From Streptomyces sp. LX-29 (GTDB lineage Bacteria; Actinomycetota; Actinomycetes; Streptomycetales; Streptomycetaceae): a DNA stretch of 64,000 bases. The notes beneath the pieces were generated by a model. That model was not told the origin of the DNA, did no database searches, and worked only from the letters and a program-made list of their open reading frames with translations. Location: NCBI RefSeq assembly GCF_029541745.1, contig NZ_CP089746.1, forward strand, positions 5,093,559-5,157,558, read 5' to 3'. Made by a program: the position numbers and the translations under genes. Positions 9,043 through 15,936 of this stretch are shown one piece after another. Position 1 is the stretch's first letter. Each line of letters begins with the position of its first letter.

Positions 9043-9542
9043 TTCCCCACTCCTTGCGGTGGGAACGGGTAAAGCTCAACGCGGCCCTTGGCGTCCGCGT
9101 TGACCGGGATGGGTACGCGGTCCTCAGCGATCAGGCGGCGGATCTTCGCCAGCCCCGCCTCCTCCGCGAGGGGGCAGCCCTGCGCGTCGTACACGGCGAT
9201 GCGGACGGTCTCGCCCTCTTCGGTGGCAGTGGTGGTGACCATGACACCGGGCACCGACCCGAGATCGTTCGTGGCGGCCAGCAGAGCAGCCTCGTCGGCG
9301 GCACGGAGGTCCATCACCCGGCACGCGTAGTGCTCGGCGTTCATCGCACCCCGACACAGGCGTTCGTGAAATGACGTGCTGGTCGGGTGCCCGTCGTGGG
9401 CGACCGCAATACGGGCCGCCTTGGTCACGACGACCAGGCATGCGCCCACCCACCAGGCGACGCCCTCGTGGATCTCGCCGGGGAAGCGGCCCACCGCGCC
9501 GCCGTCACGGATCACGCCCTCAGCGTTGATCGGATTAAGCAC
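9039..9542 (-). CDS. Degenerate phosphohexomutase-like domain protein
   Basis: A 167-residue protein resembling domain I only of the phosphomannomutase/phosphoglucomutase family. RIAVAHDGHPTS (residues 44-55) matches the mutase strand usually read as VGRDxRxSS, and VYDAQGCPLAEEAGL (117-131) matches the segment following the active-site loop. The phosphoserine loop, normally TASHNP, is replaced by MVTTTATEEG (101-110), so the catalytic Ser-His-Asn is lost. Domains II-IV are absent (a full enzyme has about 450 residues). It is therefore probably not a mutase and may bind a sugar phosphate or serve as a partner subunit. GTG start at 9542 overlaps the kinase stop by 8 nt. Assignment by eye only. 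Confidence 0.6.
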   Translation of the reverse strand: MLNPINAEGVIRDGGAVGRFPGEIHEGVAWWVGACLVVVTKAARIAVAHDGHPTSTSFHERLCRGAMNAEHYACRVMDLRAADEAALLAATNDLGSVPGVMVTTTATEEGETVRIAVYDAQGCPLAEEAGLAKIRRLIAEDRVPIPVNADAKGRVELYPFPPQGVGK

Positions 9543-10179
9543 GGCCGGCCTCCACGTGGTTGATGATCCAGTCAGCGAGTTCGTCCGGGGTCTTGCCGTC
9601 GGTGTTCAGGACGACGGCCGTGGGGTCCTCGTCTGCCACAGCCTCGAAGTTGTCCAGAAGCCGCGCAAGGCGACCGGGCACGGTGAACAGCTCGGCGTCG
9701 TCGGAGGTGAGATTGCTGTCCGCCGCCTTCGCGGTCATGCGGTCGCGTAGGACCTGTTCCGAAGACCGCAGGTAGAAGGTGTGATCCGGGGTCTCCAAGT
9801 AGGGCAGGAAGGGCCCTAGCAGCAGCCGGACCTCGTTCAGCGCGACACGGTGGACGGCGCTGTGGCAGGCGATCACCGAGGAGACGTACCGGTCGGCGAC
9901 CACGGGGCTGATCGTGCGGGCCTGCCGAACGGAGTCGGCGGCATGCAGGACGCCGGAGAGGTAGAACGCGAACTGGGGCAGGGGCCGAAGCCGCCCGTTG
10001 GCCACCGGCGACCACCCGCTGTGCGGAGTGTGGAGGGTGTGCAGGCTGGAGGCACCGAGCCGCCGCCTCAGCAGTTCGGTGAGGGTGGACTTGCCGATGC
10101 CGGAGACCCCTTCCAGGACGTAGAACGGCTCCCGGCGGTCGGCGTACAGGATCGGCTCGTACGCGTGCGGCAGGCTCAT
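9535..10179 (-). CDS. P-loop nucleotide kinase, dTMP kinase-like
   Basis: A 214-residue kinase with a P-loop GVSGIGKST (residues 24-32) and a DRYVSS motif (96-101) typical of thymidylate kinases, followed by an Arg-rich lid region around RSSEQVLRDR. It is longer and more divergent than housekeeping Tmk, so a specialised nucleotide, nucleoside or sugar substrate is more likely. The ATG at 10179 overlaps the radical SAM stop (ATGA). Its position directly after the radical SAM gene suggests it phosphorylates the substrate or product of that enzyme. Confidence 0.82.
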   Translation of the reverse strand: MSLPHAYEPILYADRREPFYVLEGVSGIGKSTLTELLRRRLGASSLHTLHTPHSGWSPVANGRLRPLPQFAFYLSGVLHAADSVRQARTISPVVADRYVSSVIACHSAVHRVALNEVRLLLGPFLPYLETPDHTFYLRSSEQVLRDRMTAKAADSNLTSDDAELFTVPGRLARLLDNFEAVADEDPTAVVLNTDGKTPDELADWIINHVEAGRA

Positions 10180-11198
10180 AGCGTCCCTTCGGTGAATGAG
10201 GTGATGTGGCCGGCCACAGAAGCGGCGAGCCGGTCCGGGTCGCCCAGCAGGTCCTTGAGGTCCAGGCGCAGGTCTTCGCGCAACAGGCACGGCTGCAGGC
10301 CGCCGCCGTGGTCGACGCGCAGGGCCCAAAACCCTTCGACGCACTTGGTGCGCAGCGGGCAGGTGCCGCACTGGCCGACGTGGTGGCGACCGAGGTTGCG
10401 GTGGATGACGTCGACCTCGATGCCGTCGATGCGGAAGACGCGGCGGCCCTGGCCCACCCCGGCGATCTCGGTGTGTTCGTCGCTGGCCAGGGTCCGCAGG
10501 TATCCGACCGTCTCGTCCGCGGGTACGGCGGAGGCGGCCCGGCCCTCGTTGAAGTCGGTGCCGACCAGTTCGATGAATTGCACCGGCATCCGCCGCTGAA
10601 GCGCGAAGTCCAGGATCGGGCGGATCTCGTGCGCGTTGTCCTTGAGGAGGAGGCAGTTCAGTTCGACCCGCTCGAAGATCTCCCGTGCCGCCTCGATGCC
10701 GTCCAGTACAGCCGTGATCCCGATGCGCGTCCCGGCGATGGCCCGCAGTGACTCGTCGGAGAAGTAGTGAAGGGAGACCTTCACCTTGTCCAGCGGCGTC
10801 CGGGCCAGCCAGTGCTGGTGTGCCGGTACGCGGGTGCCGTTGGTGATCAGGGTGTAGGAGCCGTCTGGGCCGGGCGGCGGGAGCCGTTCCAGCACGGGCC
10901 GGGTCAGCGGGGAGACGAGTGGTTCACCGCCGGTGAAGTAGACCCGCTTCATCCCGGCCTTCATGAGGGCGGTGATGACCGTGACGTAGTGGCCGGGGCA
11001 CAAAGCGCGCTCGCGTGGCCGCTGGGCGGAGTCGAGCCGCATGATCGGGGGCGGGACGTCGCCTTCGTTGTGGCAGAACCAGCACTGGATGTTGCACTTC
11101 GGGCCGAAGGAGACGCGTAACTGCCCACGGAGGGCGACAAAGTTGCCCAGGGCGGTCCAGTCGACCGCGGTCGGTGCGAGGGTGGGCGGGACTTCCAC
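10176..11198 (-). CDS. MoaA-like radical SAM enzyme
   Basis: A 340-residue radical SAM enzyme. Cysteines 35, 39 and 42 (CNIQCWFC) form the SAM-binding 4Fe-4S site and GGEP (90-93) contacts SAM. A second cysteine group C277, C280, C286 and C304 resembles the C-terminal cluster of MoaA, the GTP 3',8-cyclase, so the substrate may be a nucleotide. True MoaA normally travels with molybdopterin genes, which are absent. The GTG start has GGGAGG 6 nt upstream. First gene of the five-gene operon. Codon 27 is TTA (11118-11120), implying bldA dependence. The reaction is unknown. Confidence 0.88.
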   Translation of the reverse strand: MEVPPTLAPTAVDWTALGNFVALRGQLRVSFGPKCNIQCWFCHNEGDVPPPIMRLDSAQRPRERALCPGHYVTVITALMKAGMKRVYFTGGEPLVSPLTRPVLERLPPPGPDGSYTLITNGTRVPAHQHWLARTPLDKVKVSLHYFSDESLRAIAGTRIGITAVLDGIEAAREIFERVELNCLLLKDNAHEIRPILDFALQRRMPVQFIELVGTDFNEGRAASAVPADETVGYLRTLASDEHTEIAGVGQGRRVFRIDGIEVDVIHRNLGRHHVGQCGTCPLRTKCVEGFWALRVDHGGGLQPCLLREDLRLDLKDLLGDPDRLAASVAGHITSFTEGTL

Positions 11199-11432
11199 GG
11201 TGTGCCTCCCTGATGAGTGGCCGCCCGCCGCCGACGACGGGCTGACCGGCCGGTGTGTCGTGGGACATGTGCTGCTGCGGTCCGGGTGCCGGAACGCTCT
11301 AGGCGCTCTCGGGACCGGCCGGGGCGTCGGGTGCTGAAACCGGCGCCAGATGTCGAGCCCCGAGAAGTTCGGGCAGGTCGACCGCCTGGCCTCGCGGGGC
11401 CCATCCAGGCCCTGCGAGGCCGAGCACAGCGA

Positions 11433-11498
11433 TCACGAGCAGGGCAGGCCCTCGGACCGGTCGCCCCGCTGAGCGGTGGTGCGGTGTCTGCCGGTCAC
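11433..11498 (-). CDS. Possible 21-residue leader or precursor peptide
   Basis: Short frame upstream of the radical SAM gene, same strand: GTG at 11498 preceded by GAGGAGG with 8-nt spacing, encoding 21 residues ending GLPCS. The good ribosome site is the only evidence. It could be a regulatory leader peptide or, less likely, a substrate peptide for the radical SAM enzyme. It may equally be chance. Confidence 0.25.
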   Translation of the reverse strand: MTGRHRTTAQRGDRSEGLPCS

Positions 11499-11525
11499 GG
11501 TCGCAGCCTCCTCGGGGGTGTGATG

Positions 11526-11579
11526 GGCGGCAGCCCCTCCGGGGCAGAGCGCAGGACGAAACCCGGAGGGGCCGCCGCC
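11526..11579. terminator. 18-bp inverted repeat in divergent promoter region
   Basis: Arms 11526-11543 and 11562-11579 match over 18 bp with one mismatch and an 18-nt loop. A hairpin this strong between two divergent promoters cannot simply end an upstream gene. It may be an attenuator for the minus-strand operon or a leftover terminator from island assembly. Confidence 0.55.
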
Positions 11580-11684
11580 TTCAGGAGCCGCAACCGGTGG
11601 GAGGAGCCACATCCCTGGTGATCCGGCGCGGCGCAGATCAGTCAACTCGCCCTGCTCCAGAGGAGGTAACCCCATGCGGGGGCC

Positions 11685-11697
11685 ACCCATGGTGGGT
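11685..11697. promoter_or_regulatory. Candidate operator upstream of HTH regulator
   Basis: Inverted repeat ACCCA-TGG-TGGGT, 50 bp before the regulator ATG at 11748. A possible autoregulatory site. Confidence 0.35.
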
Positions 11698-11747
11698 ACA
11701 TTCCATGGGGGTACTGCCGCATCCGAACCGTCCCCTTGGGGGGAGGC

Positions 11748-13082
11748 ATGGACTACCCACCGTCACCGGCCGCCCTGCCCGCACGGCTGCGGGCCGATCC
11801 ACGCGTCACCAGCGCTCTTGCCCGTCGAGACATCGGGGCCATCTTCGGCATCGCGAAGGCTGAGGCGGGCATCAGCTACAACAGGCTCGCCGAAGCGTGC
11901 GGCATACGCGCCGAACGGGTAAGCCGGATGGCACGGGGCGACGGCATGGTCACCTCCTTGCCGGTCCTCGAAAGAGTCGCGGACGGCCTCCGGATTCCCG
12001 GAATTTGCTTAGGCTTGGCGGAAAGGCCGTGGGAGAAACCCGCCCACACTCCACCAGGTGATCATCACGAAGATGGAGACGACCCCATGAAGCGCCGCGA
12101 CGTTCTGCGCGGCGCGCTCGCTGCCGGTCTGGCAGGTCCCGGGCTCGCCGCTTTAACGACCACCCGCCACGACACCGACGCCGCTCTGGCCGCCGACCAC
12201 AGCTCCGCCGATCTCGGCTACTGGGAGCACGCCGCCGAGCGCTACAGCTACGGCTACCACGGGCAGGCCCCGGCCAAGGTCCTCTCCGACCTGGTCGCGG
12301 ACTTCACCGACATGAAGCCGCTTCTGTCACAGCCGCAGACCGTCAAGAACCGCGCCACGCTGTGCCACGTGACCGGGCAGATGGCGGGAATGATCGCGAT
12401 TGTTCTGCACGACCTCGGCCAGCACCGCGAGGCGCACGGCTGGTTCCACACAGCCGGGCGCGCAGCCGATGAAGCCGGCGACCTCCTCCTGCATGCCTGG
12501 GTCCTGGGGCGAGAGGCGATGGTGCCGCTCAATTACGGTGCCCCCCAGGCCGCCGCCCACCTTGCGGCGAAGGCCCGCCATTTCGCGGGCGACAAGCCGA
12601 GCGCCGCCGCCGCGCTGGCATCAGCGGTAGCCTCCCGCGCCTACGCCATCGGCGGCCACAAGGACAAGGCCCGTCACGCCGTGGCCGACGTGGAGGCGAT
12701 GATGGAGCGCCTGACCCCGCAGCAACAGGCCGACACCTGGTTCGGGTACCCGGCGCAGAAGCACCACGTCCACATGAGCCAGGCCCTGACCCTGCTCGGG
12801 GAAACGTCGCGGGCCTATGCCACCCAGGAGCGGGCGCTGGAGCTGTCGCGCTCCCCGTCGTTGATGACGCGGGCGCTCATCGCCATAGACAAGGCGGCCT
12901 GCCGGGCTCACGACGGGGCACGGGACGAGGCGGCGCACATCGCCGCCCAGGCGTACGGGGCCCTCCCAGCCTCCTACCGATCCGGGCTCACCCGCACCCG
13001 CGCCATGGCCCTCTACGAGTCCCTGCCGAAGCAGACGGCGGGGCGCGACCAGCTCGCCAACGCGCTCGCCCTGCCAACCTGA
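11748..13082 (+). CDS. HTH transcriptional regulator with TPR-like C-terminal domain
   Basis: A 444-residue regulator: XRE-type helix-turn-helix at about residues 40-62 (ISYNRLAEACGI then RVSRMARGDG), a linker, then an alpha-helical TPR-like sensor domain of about 300 residues. Proteins of this build are common in Streptomyces and often accompany small metabolic islands. The ATG at 11748 has a ribosome site only 2 nt away, so the start or a leaderless message is uncertain; a TTG at 11736 is the alternative. Two TTA codons (88 at 12009 and 136 at 12153) predict bldA-dependent, late translation. Divergent from the radical SAM operon, which it probably controls. Confidence 0.85.
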   Translation: MDYPPSPAALPARLRADPRVTSALARRDIGAIFGIAKAEAGISYNRLAEACGIRAERVSRMARGDGMVTSLPVLERVADGLRIPGICLGLAERPWEKPAHTPPGDHHEDGDDPMKRRDVLRGALAAGLAGPGLAALTTTRHDTDAALAADHSSADLGYWEHAAERYSYGYHGQAPAKVLSDLVADFTDMKPLLSQPQTVKNRATLCHVTGQMAGMIAIVLHDLGQHREAHGWFHTAGRAADEAGDLLLHAWVLGREAMVPLNYGAPQAAAHLAAKARHFAGDKPSAAAALASAVASRAYAIGGHKDKARHAVADVEAMMERLTPQQQADTWFGYPAQKHHVHMSQALTLLGETSRAYATQERALELSRSPSLMTRALIAIDKAACRAHDGARDEAAHIAAQAYGALPASYRSGLTRTRAMALYESLPKQTAGRDQLANALALPT

Positions 13083-13120
13083 CCCCTGGCCGGTGTCGTG
13101 CGATGAGGTCGGCTGGGCAT

Positions 13121-13288
13121 CACACCGAGCGAGCCCAGGACGGTGAAGTAGTCGTCGATGCTCCGTACGGCGCCGGCGACCGCGTGTGCCTGCTCGCGCA
13201 GCCACTCCCGCGTGGCCTTCTCCTGGCCCTGGCGTTCGGCCTTGGCGCGTTCGGCGCCGGTGGGGGTCTTGGGTGCACCCGACCCTGC
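13121..13288 (-). pseudogene. Relaxase/mobilisation protein fragment
   Basis: A 56-residue segment in one frame, containing PKTPTGAERAKAER and TREWLREQAHAVAG then SIDDYFTVLGSLGV. It resembles the internal region of mobilisation relaxases of Streptomyces integrative elements (recollection, not searched). No start, catalytic Tyr or His triad is present. Upstream it fuses in a different frame to the HTH/TPR remnant; downstream homology ends at about 13121, just after the regulator gene's stop. It marks an old mobile-element junction. Confidence 0.55.
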
Positions 13289-13422
13289 CGCACGGTTTCC
13301 ATCCTGCCCACGACGTCAGGCCAGTTGGGGATGGTGAGGGCGACCGAGAGGAGCCCCGCTCCCAGGACGCCGCGCCGGGACGGGTGCATGTCCTGGCTAC
13401 CGAGGTCGATGATCCCTTTCAT
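13285..13422 (-). pseudogene. HTH/TPR regulator N-terminal fragment, copy 2
   Basis: Begins with ATG overlapping the CYTH stop (ATGA) and encodes 46 residues including SRRGVLGAGLLSVALTIP and WPDVVGRMET, typical of the linker of Streptomyces HTH/TPR proteins and matching copy 1 (PDLPDVVGRMEA). After about residue 46 the frame runs into unrelated relaxase-like sequence, so the remaining 300 or so residues are lost. Confidence 0.7.
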
Positions 13423-14015
13423 GGTGTTCGGGGAGGTGCTCCTTCGGTCACGGGGGCAGGCACACGCCGAGCCGCTACGGCGTCTGTGTAGAGCTCCAAC
13501 GTGAAGTCTTCCTCACAGACGCCGAGTTCGCTCATGACAGACCGGATGTCGTCAAGCGCCGATGAGAGTTCTTCATCCTCTTGGACCATGGTCTCGACTT
13601 CCAGGAAAGTTCCCGCGATCTCCGGCACTTCGACCAGCGTGGCGAGTAGGCCGCGCCCGTGAGAGCTGAGCTTGTAGTTCCGGCATCGTTTCTGGAACGA
13701 GATCACCGGAACATAGCCGAGTCCGCGCAGCAGGGCGTGAACGGAATCCGGGTTGTCCACACCCGTTTCGTGCTCTGGCTTCGAGCCGGAGGTCGGGTCG
13801 ATCCGGGCGCCCTTGTACGTGAGGACGGTTCGAGTTGAGTGGGGCCCACGGATTGTGCGGACCCTCAGTTCCTGGTCCTGCGCGCCGAGGCTTCCCGATG
13901 GGTCGTCGTAGTAGGTGTCCTGATAGACCTCCTCCCGCCCCTCTGCCATGCGTTCAAGCTGCTCCATGACGTCCTTCGGGGCGCGAACACGCGCCTTCAG
14001 CTCTGCTTCGATCAA
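13419..14015 (-). CDS. CYTH-domain protein (class IV adenylate cyclase / triphosphatase-like)
   Basis: A 198-residue CYTH protein: a triphosphate tunnel enzyme that hydrolyses or cyclises nucleoside triphosphates. The signature ExExK is present as EAELK at residues 3-7, and alternating charged strands follow. The TTG at 14015 is preferred because AGAGGA lies 7-8 nt upstream and the family normally starts with this motif; a GTG at 14060 is the alternative. Downstream of DUF397 and XRE genes and overlapping a broken HTH/TPR gene. A second, truncated copy lies at 7477-7723. Confidence 0.82.
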   Translation of the reverse strand: MIEAELKARVRAPKDVMEQLERMAEGREEVYQDTYYDDPSGSLGAQDQELRVRTIRGPHSTRTVLTYKGARIDPTSGSKPEHETGVDNPDSVHALLRGLGYVPVISFQKRCRNYKLSSHGRGLLATLVEVPEIAGTFLEVETMVQEDEELSSALDDIRSVMSELGVCEEDFTLELYTDAVAARRVPAPVTEGAPPRTP

Positions 14016-14091
14016 GGCGTGATCCTCTGCTCGGATTGCACGGATCCCTGTTTCGCTCACGCGAGCGGTGCGCCGTCGCGGCTCCCGTGGC

Positions 14092-14298
14092 TCAGCCGCA
14101 GGGCCTCTCTCCTTCCGTGACGGAGGCGACAAACGCCGCCCAGACGGGTACGGGGAAGGCGAGGGTTGGGCCGTCGGGGTTCTTGCTGTCTCGCGTTGCC
14201 ACCACCCCGTGAAGGAACGCGATCTCGACGCATTGGCCATTTCCACTGCTGTAGGAGCTCGTACGCCATCTCGCCTCTATAGGGCCCACCTCATGCAT
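14092..14298 (-). CDS. DUF397 domain protein
   Basis: A 68-residue DUF397 protein, recognised by W-RTSSYSSGNGQCVE near the N-terminus and the later RDSKNP turn. In streptomycetes such proteins almost always pair with an adjacent XRE/DUF5753 regulator, which may be inhibited or activated by them in a toxin-antitoxin-like or developmental-switch manner. It starts 16 nt after that regulator's stop, with GGAGG about 10 nt before the ATG. Confidence 0.92.
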   Translation of the reverse strand: MHEVGPIEARWRTSSYSSGNGQCVEIAFLHGVVATRDSKNPDGPTLAFPVPVWAAFVASVTEGERPCG

Positions 14299-14314
14299 CC
14301 TTGACTGCCTCCGC

Positions 14315-15175
14315 TCACAGCATGTCGCCGATCAACTCGGTGATCAGGCTCAGCGTGCCATCCGGGCTGAGTGCCTGGGCACGCAGGTTGTCGAACATCA
14401 CGCCGTACCGGCGTACGTCGATCTCGGCTTCGAGGAAGAGGTCGCCGGCCATGCTGTCCAGGTACACGATCTCGGGATCTTCCGCGTCGGCGAAGCCCAT
14501 CAGGACGAACGAGCCGGGCATTCCCGCGTGCGCTCCCGCGCTGAACGGGATGGCCTGGAGCGTTACATGCGGTTCCTGTATGACCCGGGCCAGGTGTTCC
14601 AACTGTTCACGCATGACCTTGCGGCCGCCGACCAGGCGGCGCAGCGCGGCCTCGTCCGTGATCGCCCAGAGCCGTAGCGGGTCGTCCTTTGTGAGCACGT
14701 ACTTTCGCTCGACGCGCGCCTGCACTCGTTGCTCTACCGCCTCGGCAGTGGCCATGGGCAACGTCCCTCTGATCACGGCTCGCGCGTAGTCCTCGGTCTG
14801 CAAGAGGCCGGGGACGAACAGGGACTCGTAGTTGCGGACTTCCCATGCTTCGCTCTCGAAGCTGATGTAGGCAGTGTATTCCTCGGGTAGTTCGCTGTGA
14901 TACGGCCGTAGCCACCCTTGTTTGTTCGCACCCTGCAAGAGGGCCAGGACTTCGCCACGGTGCGGATCACGCACTTCGTAGAGGTCCAGCAACGCGACCA
15001 GCGTCCGGCGCTGGGGCCGGACGCGTGCCGTCTCGATGCGATACAGCGTCGCCTCGTTGATGCCCGTACGGTTCGTGACGTCTTCCCTGGTCAGCTCTGA
15101 GCCATTGCGGAGGCGTCGTAGCTCTGCCGCGAGGCGACGGAGGCGGACCGTGGGGATCTGGCGCTTCGGAGTCAC
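14315..15175 (-). CDS. XRE-family regulator with DUF5753 domain
   Basis: A 286-residue regulator with an N-terminal XRE helix-turn-helix (ELTREDVTNRTGINEATLYR) and a C-terminal DUF5753 domain, where WEVRNYESLFVPGLLQTEDY is diagnostic. The GTG at 15175 is preferred because GAAGGG lies 9 nt upstream and the product has the family's usual length; ATG codons at 15241 and 15226 are alternatives. Forms an operon with the DUF397 gene. A perfect 10-bp inverted repeat 80-110 bp upstream is a likely autoregulatory operator. Confidence 0.9.
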   Translation of the reverse strand: MTPKRQIPTVRLRRLAAELRRLRNGSELTREDVTNRTGINEATLYRIETARVRPQRRTLVALLDLYEVRDPHRGEVLALLQGANKQGWLRPYHSELPEEYTAYISFESEAWEVRNYESLFVPGLLQTEDYARAVIRGTLPMATAEAVEQRVQARVERKYVLTKDDPLRLWAITDEAALRRLVGGRKVMREQLEHLARVIQEPHVTLQAIPFSAGAHAGMPGSFVLMGFADAEDPEIVYLDSMAGDLFLEAEIDVRRYGVMFDNLRAQALSPDGTLSLITELIGDML

Positions 15176-15256
15176 CACAACCAACCCTTCATCTGCGCAA
15201 GACGACGGCCGATTCTGGCCGCTCATCAGCTCGCCCATCAAGCTGAGGCCGCATAT

Positions 15257-15282
15257 GCAAGGTATGCATTCACATACCTTGC
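15257..15282. promoter_or_regulatory. 10-bp inverted repeat operator for the XRE/DUF397 pair
   Basis: GCAAGGTATG and CATACCTTGC, perfect arms separated by 6 nt. Located between the XRE gene and the divergent small-gene trio beginning at 15449, where it could control both. Confidence 0.65.
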
Positions 15283-15448
15283 GAGCGACGGGCCTGTGGG
15301 TGCACCCTGGTCTCGGAAGTCGCTCCGTGTAGCAACTCGACTACAGCGGTGCGGCGTTGATGCGCACTGTTGTGCGTACGAAAGACCCCCGCGACGTTGC
15401 CGGACGTCCGGGGGCGCGGCCATCACCTGATGAGAGGTTGACGACGCC

Positions 15449-15580
15449 ATGGACACTATCCGAACGATCTTCGAATCGCTGTTGGTGCGGTTACTGCCAG
15501 GACCTGGTCGGCACCGTGCCACCGGACCCCGACATGCCCTGCCGCGGCACGCGTACCGGCTGGCGGTGGCGGCCCGATGA
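15449..15580 (+). CDS. Small conserved-position protein, 43 residues
   Basis: Starts MDTIRTIFESLLVRLLPG, hydrophobic-helix-like at the N-terminus and Arg/His-rich afterwards. A GAGAGG sequence lies about 10 nt upstream, and the stop overlaps the DUF7848 start (ATGA). I recall similar short genes before DUF7848 genes in Streptomyces, usually longer, so this one may be a shortened form. Codon 15 is TTA (15491). Confidence 0.5.
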   Translation: MDTIRTIFESLLVRLLPGPGRHRATGPRHALPRHAYRLAVAAR

Positions 15581-15936
15581 GCGAGCAGACGCCACCGCCG
15601 GCGGGCGGCAAGGACCGCCCCAGTCTCGAAGAGCTCGGTCGGCGTGGGGACGATCTGGCCGAGCGGGTCCGTAGCCACCTGGGGCCCCGGGGTGCAGCCC
15701 GTCGTGCGACGTACCGGTTCCGGGAGTACACCATCGGCCTGGACCGCCGGCCGGAGGCCGAGCCGCACTCGTTCACCATGCAGTGCGCGGACTGCGGGGA
15801 CCACAGCGCGCCGCACGACAGTGGTGAGGGCGGCACGGAATGGGCCGTGGCGCACCTGAAGGCCCACCCCGGACACCTCGCCTATCGGGAGATCATCACG
15901 CGTCCGTACCGGTTCGAGCCGGGGGTGTGGCGGTGA
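15577..15936 (+). CDS. DUF7848-type small protein
   Basis: A 119-residue protein. After a disordered N-terminus it has REYTIGLDRRPEAEP, then a CxxC pair in MQCADCGDHS and a conserved-looking WAVAHLKAHPGH stretch whose His residues could complete a zinc site. Matches, from memory, the DUF7848 family found next to XRE regulators in Streptomyces. Overlaps its neighbours on both sides by 4 nt, so all three genes are translationally coupled. Function unknown. Confidence 0.72.
   Translation: MSEQTPPPAGGKDRPSLEELGRRGDDLAERVRSHLGPRGAARRATYRFREYTIGLDRRPEAEPHSFTMQCADCGDHSAPHDSGEGGTEWAVAHLKAHPGHLAYREIITRPYRFEPGVWR

Larger units (their letters stand above)
11199..11747. other. Divergent control region of the radical SAM operon
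   Basis: About 550 bp between the divergent radical SAM operon and its putative regulator. It holds a large hairpin (11526-11579), a possible 21-codon peptide (11433-11498), a near-perfect ribosome site (GAGGAGGTAA before an ATG at 11674) leading an 82-codon frame that overlaps the regulator start, and an inverted repeat (11685-11697). Unusually long and structured for a Streptomyces spacer. Confidence 0.6.

Noticed and set aside
10176..11198. True molybdenum cofactor enzyme MoaA
   Set aside because: The C-terminal cysteine spacing and the neighbours do not fit the molybdopterin pathway; no other moa genes are near.
14057..14246. N-terminal extension of the CYTH protein to 275 residues
   Set aside because: The extension overlaps the DUF397 gene in another frame and has Arg/Ser/Pro-rich noise; the family starts at the ExExK motif.
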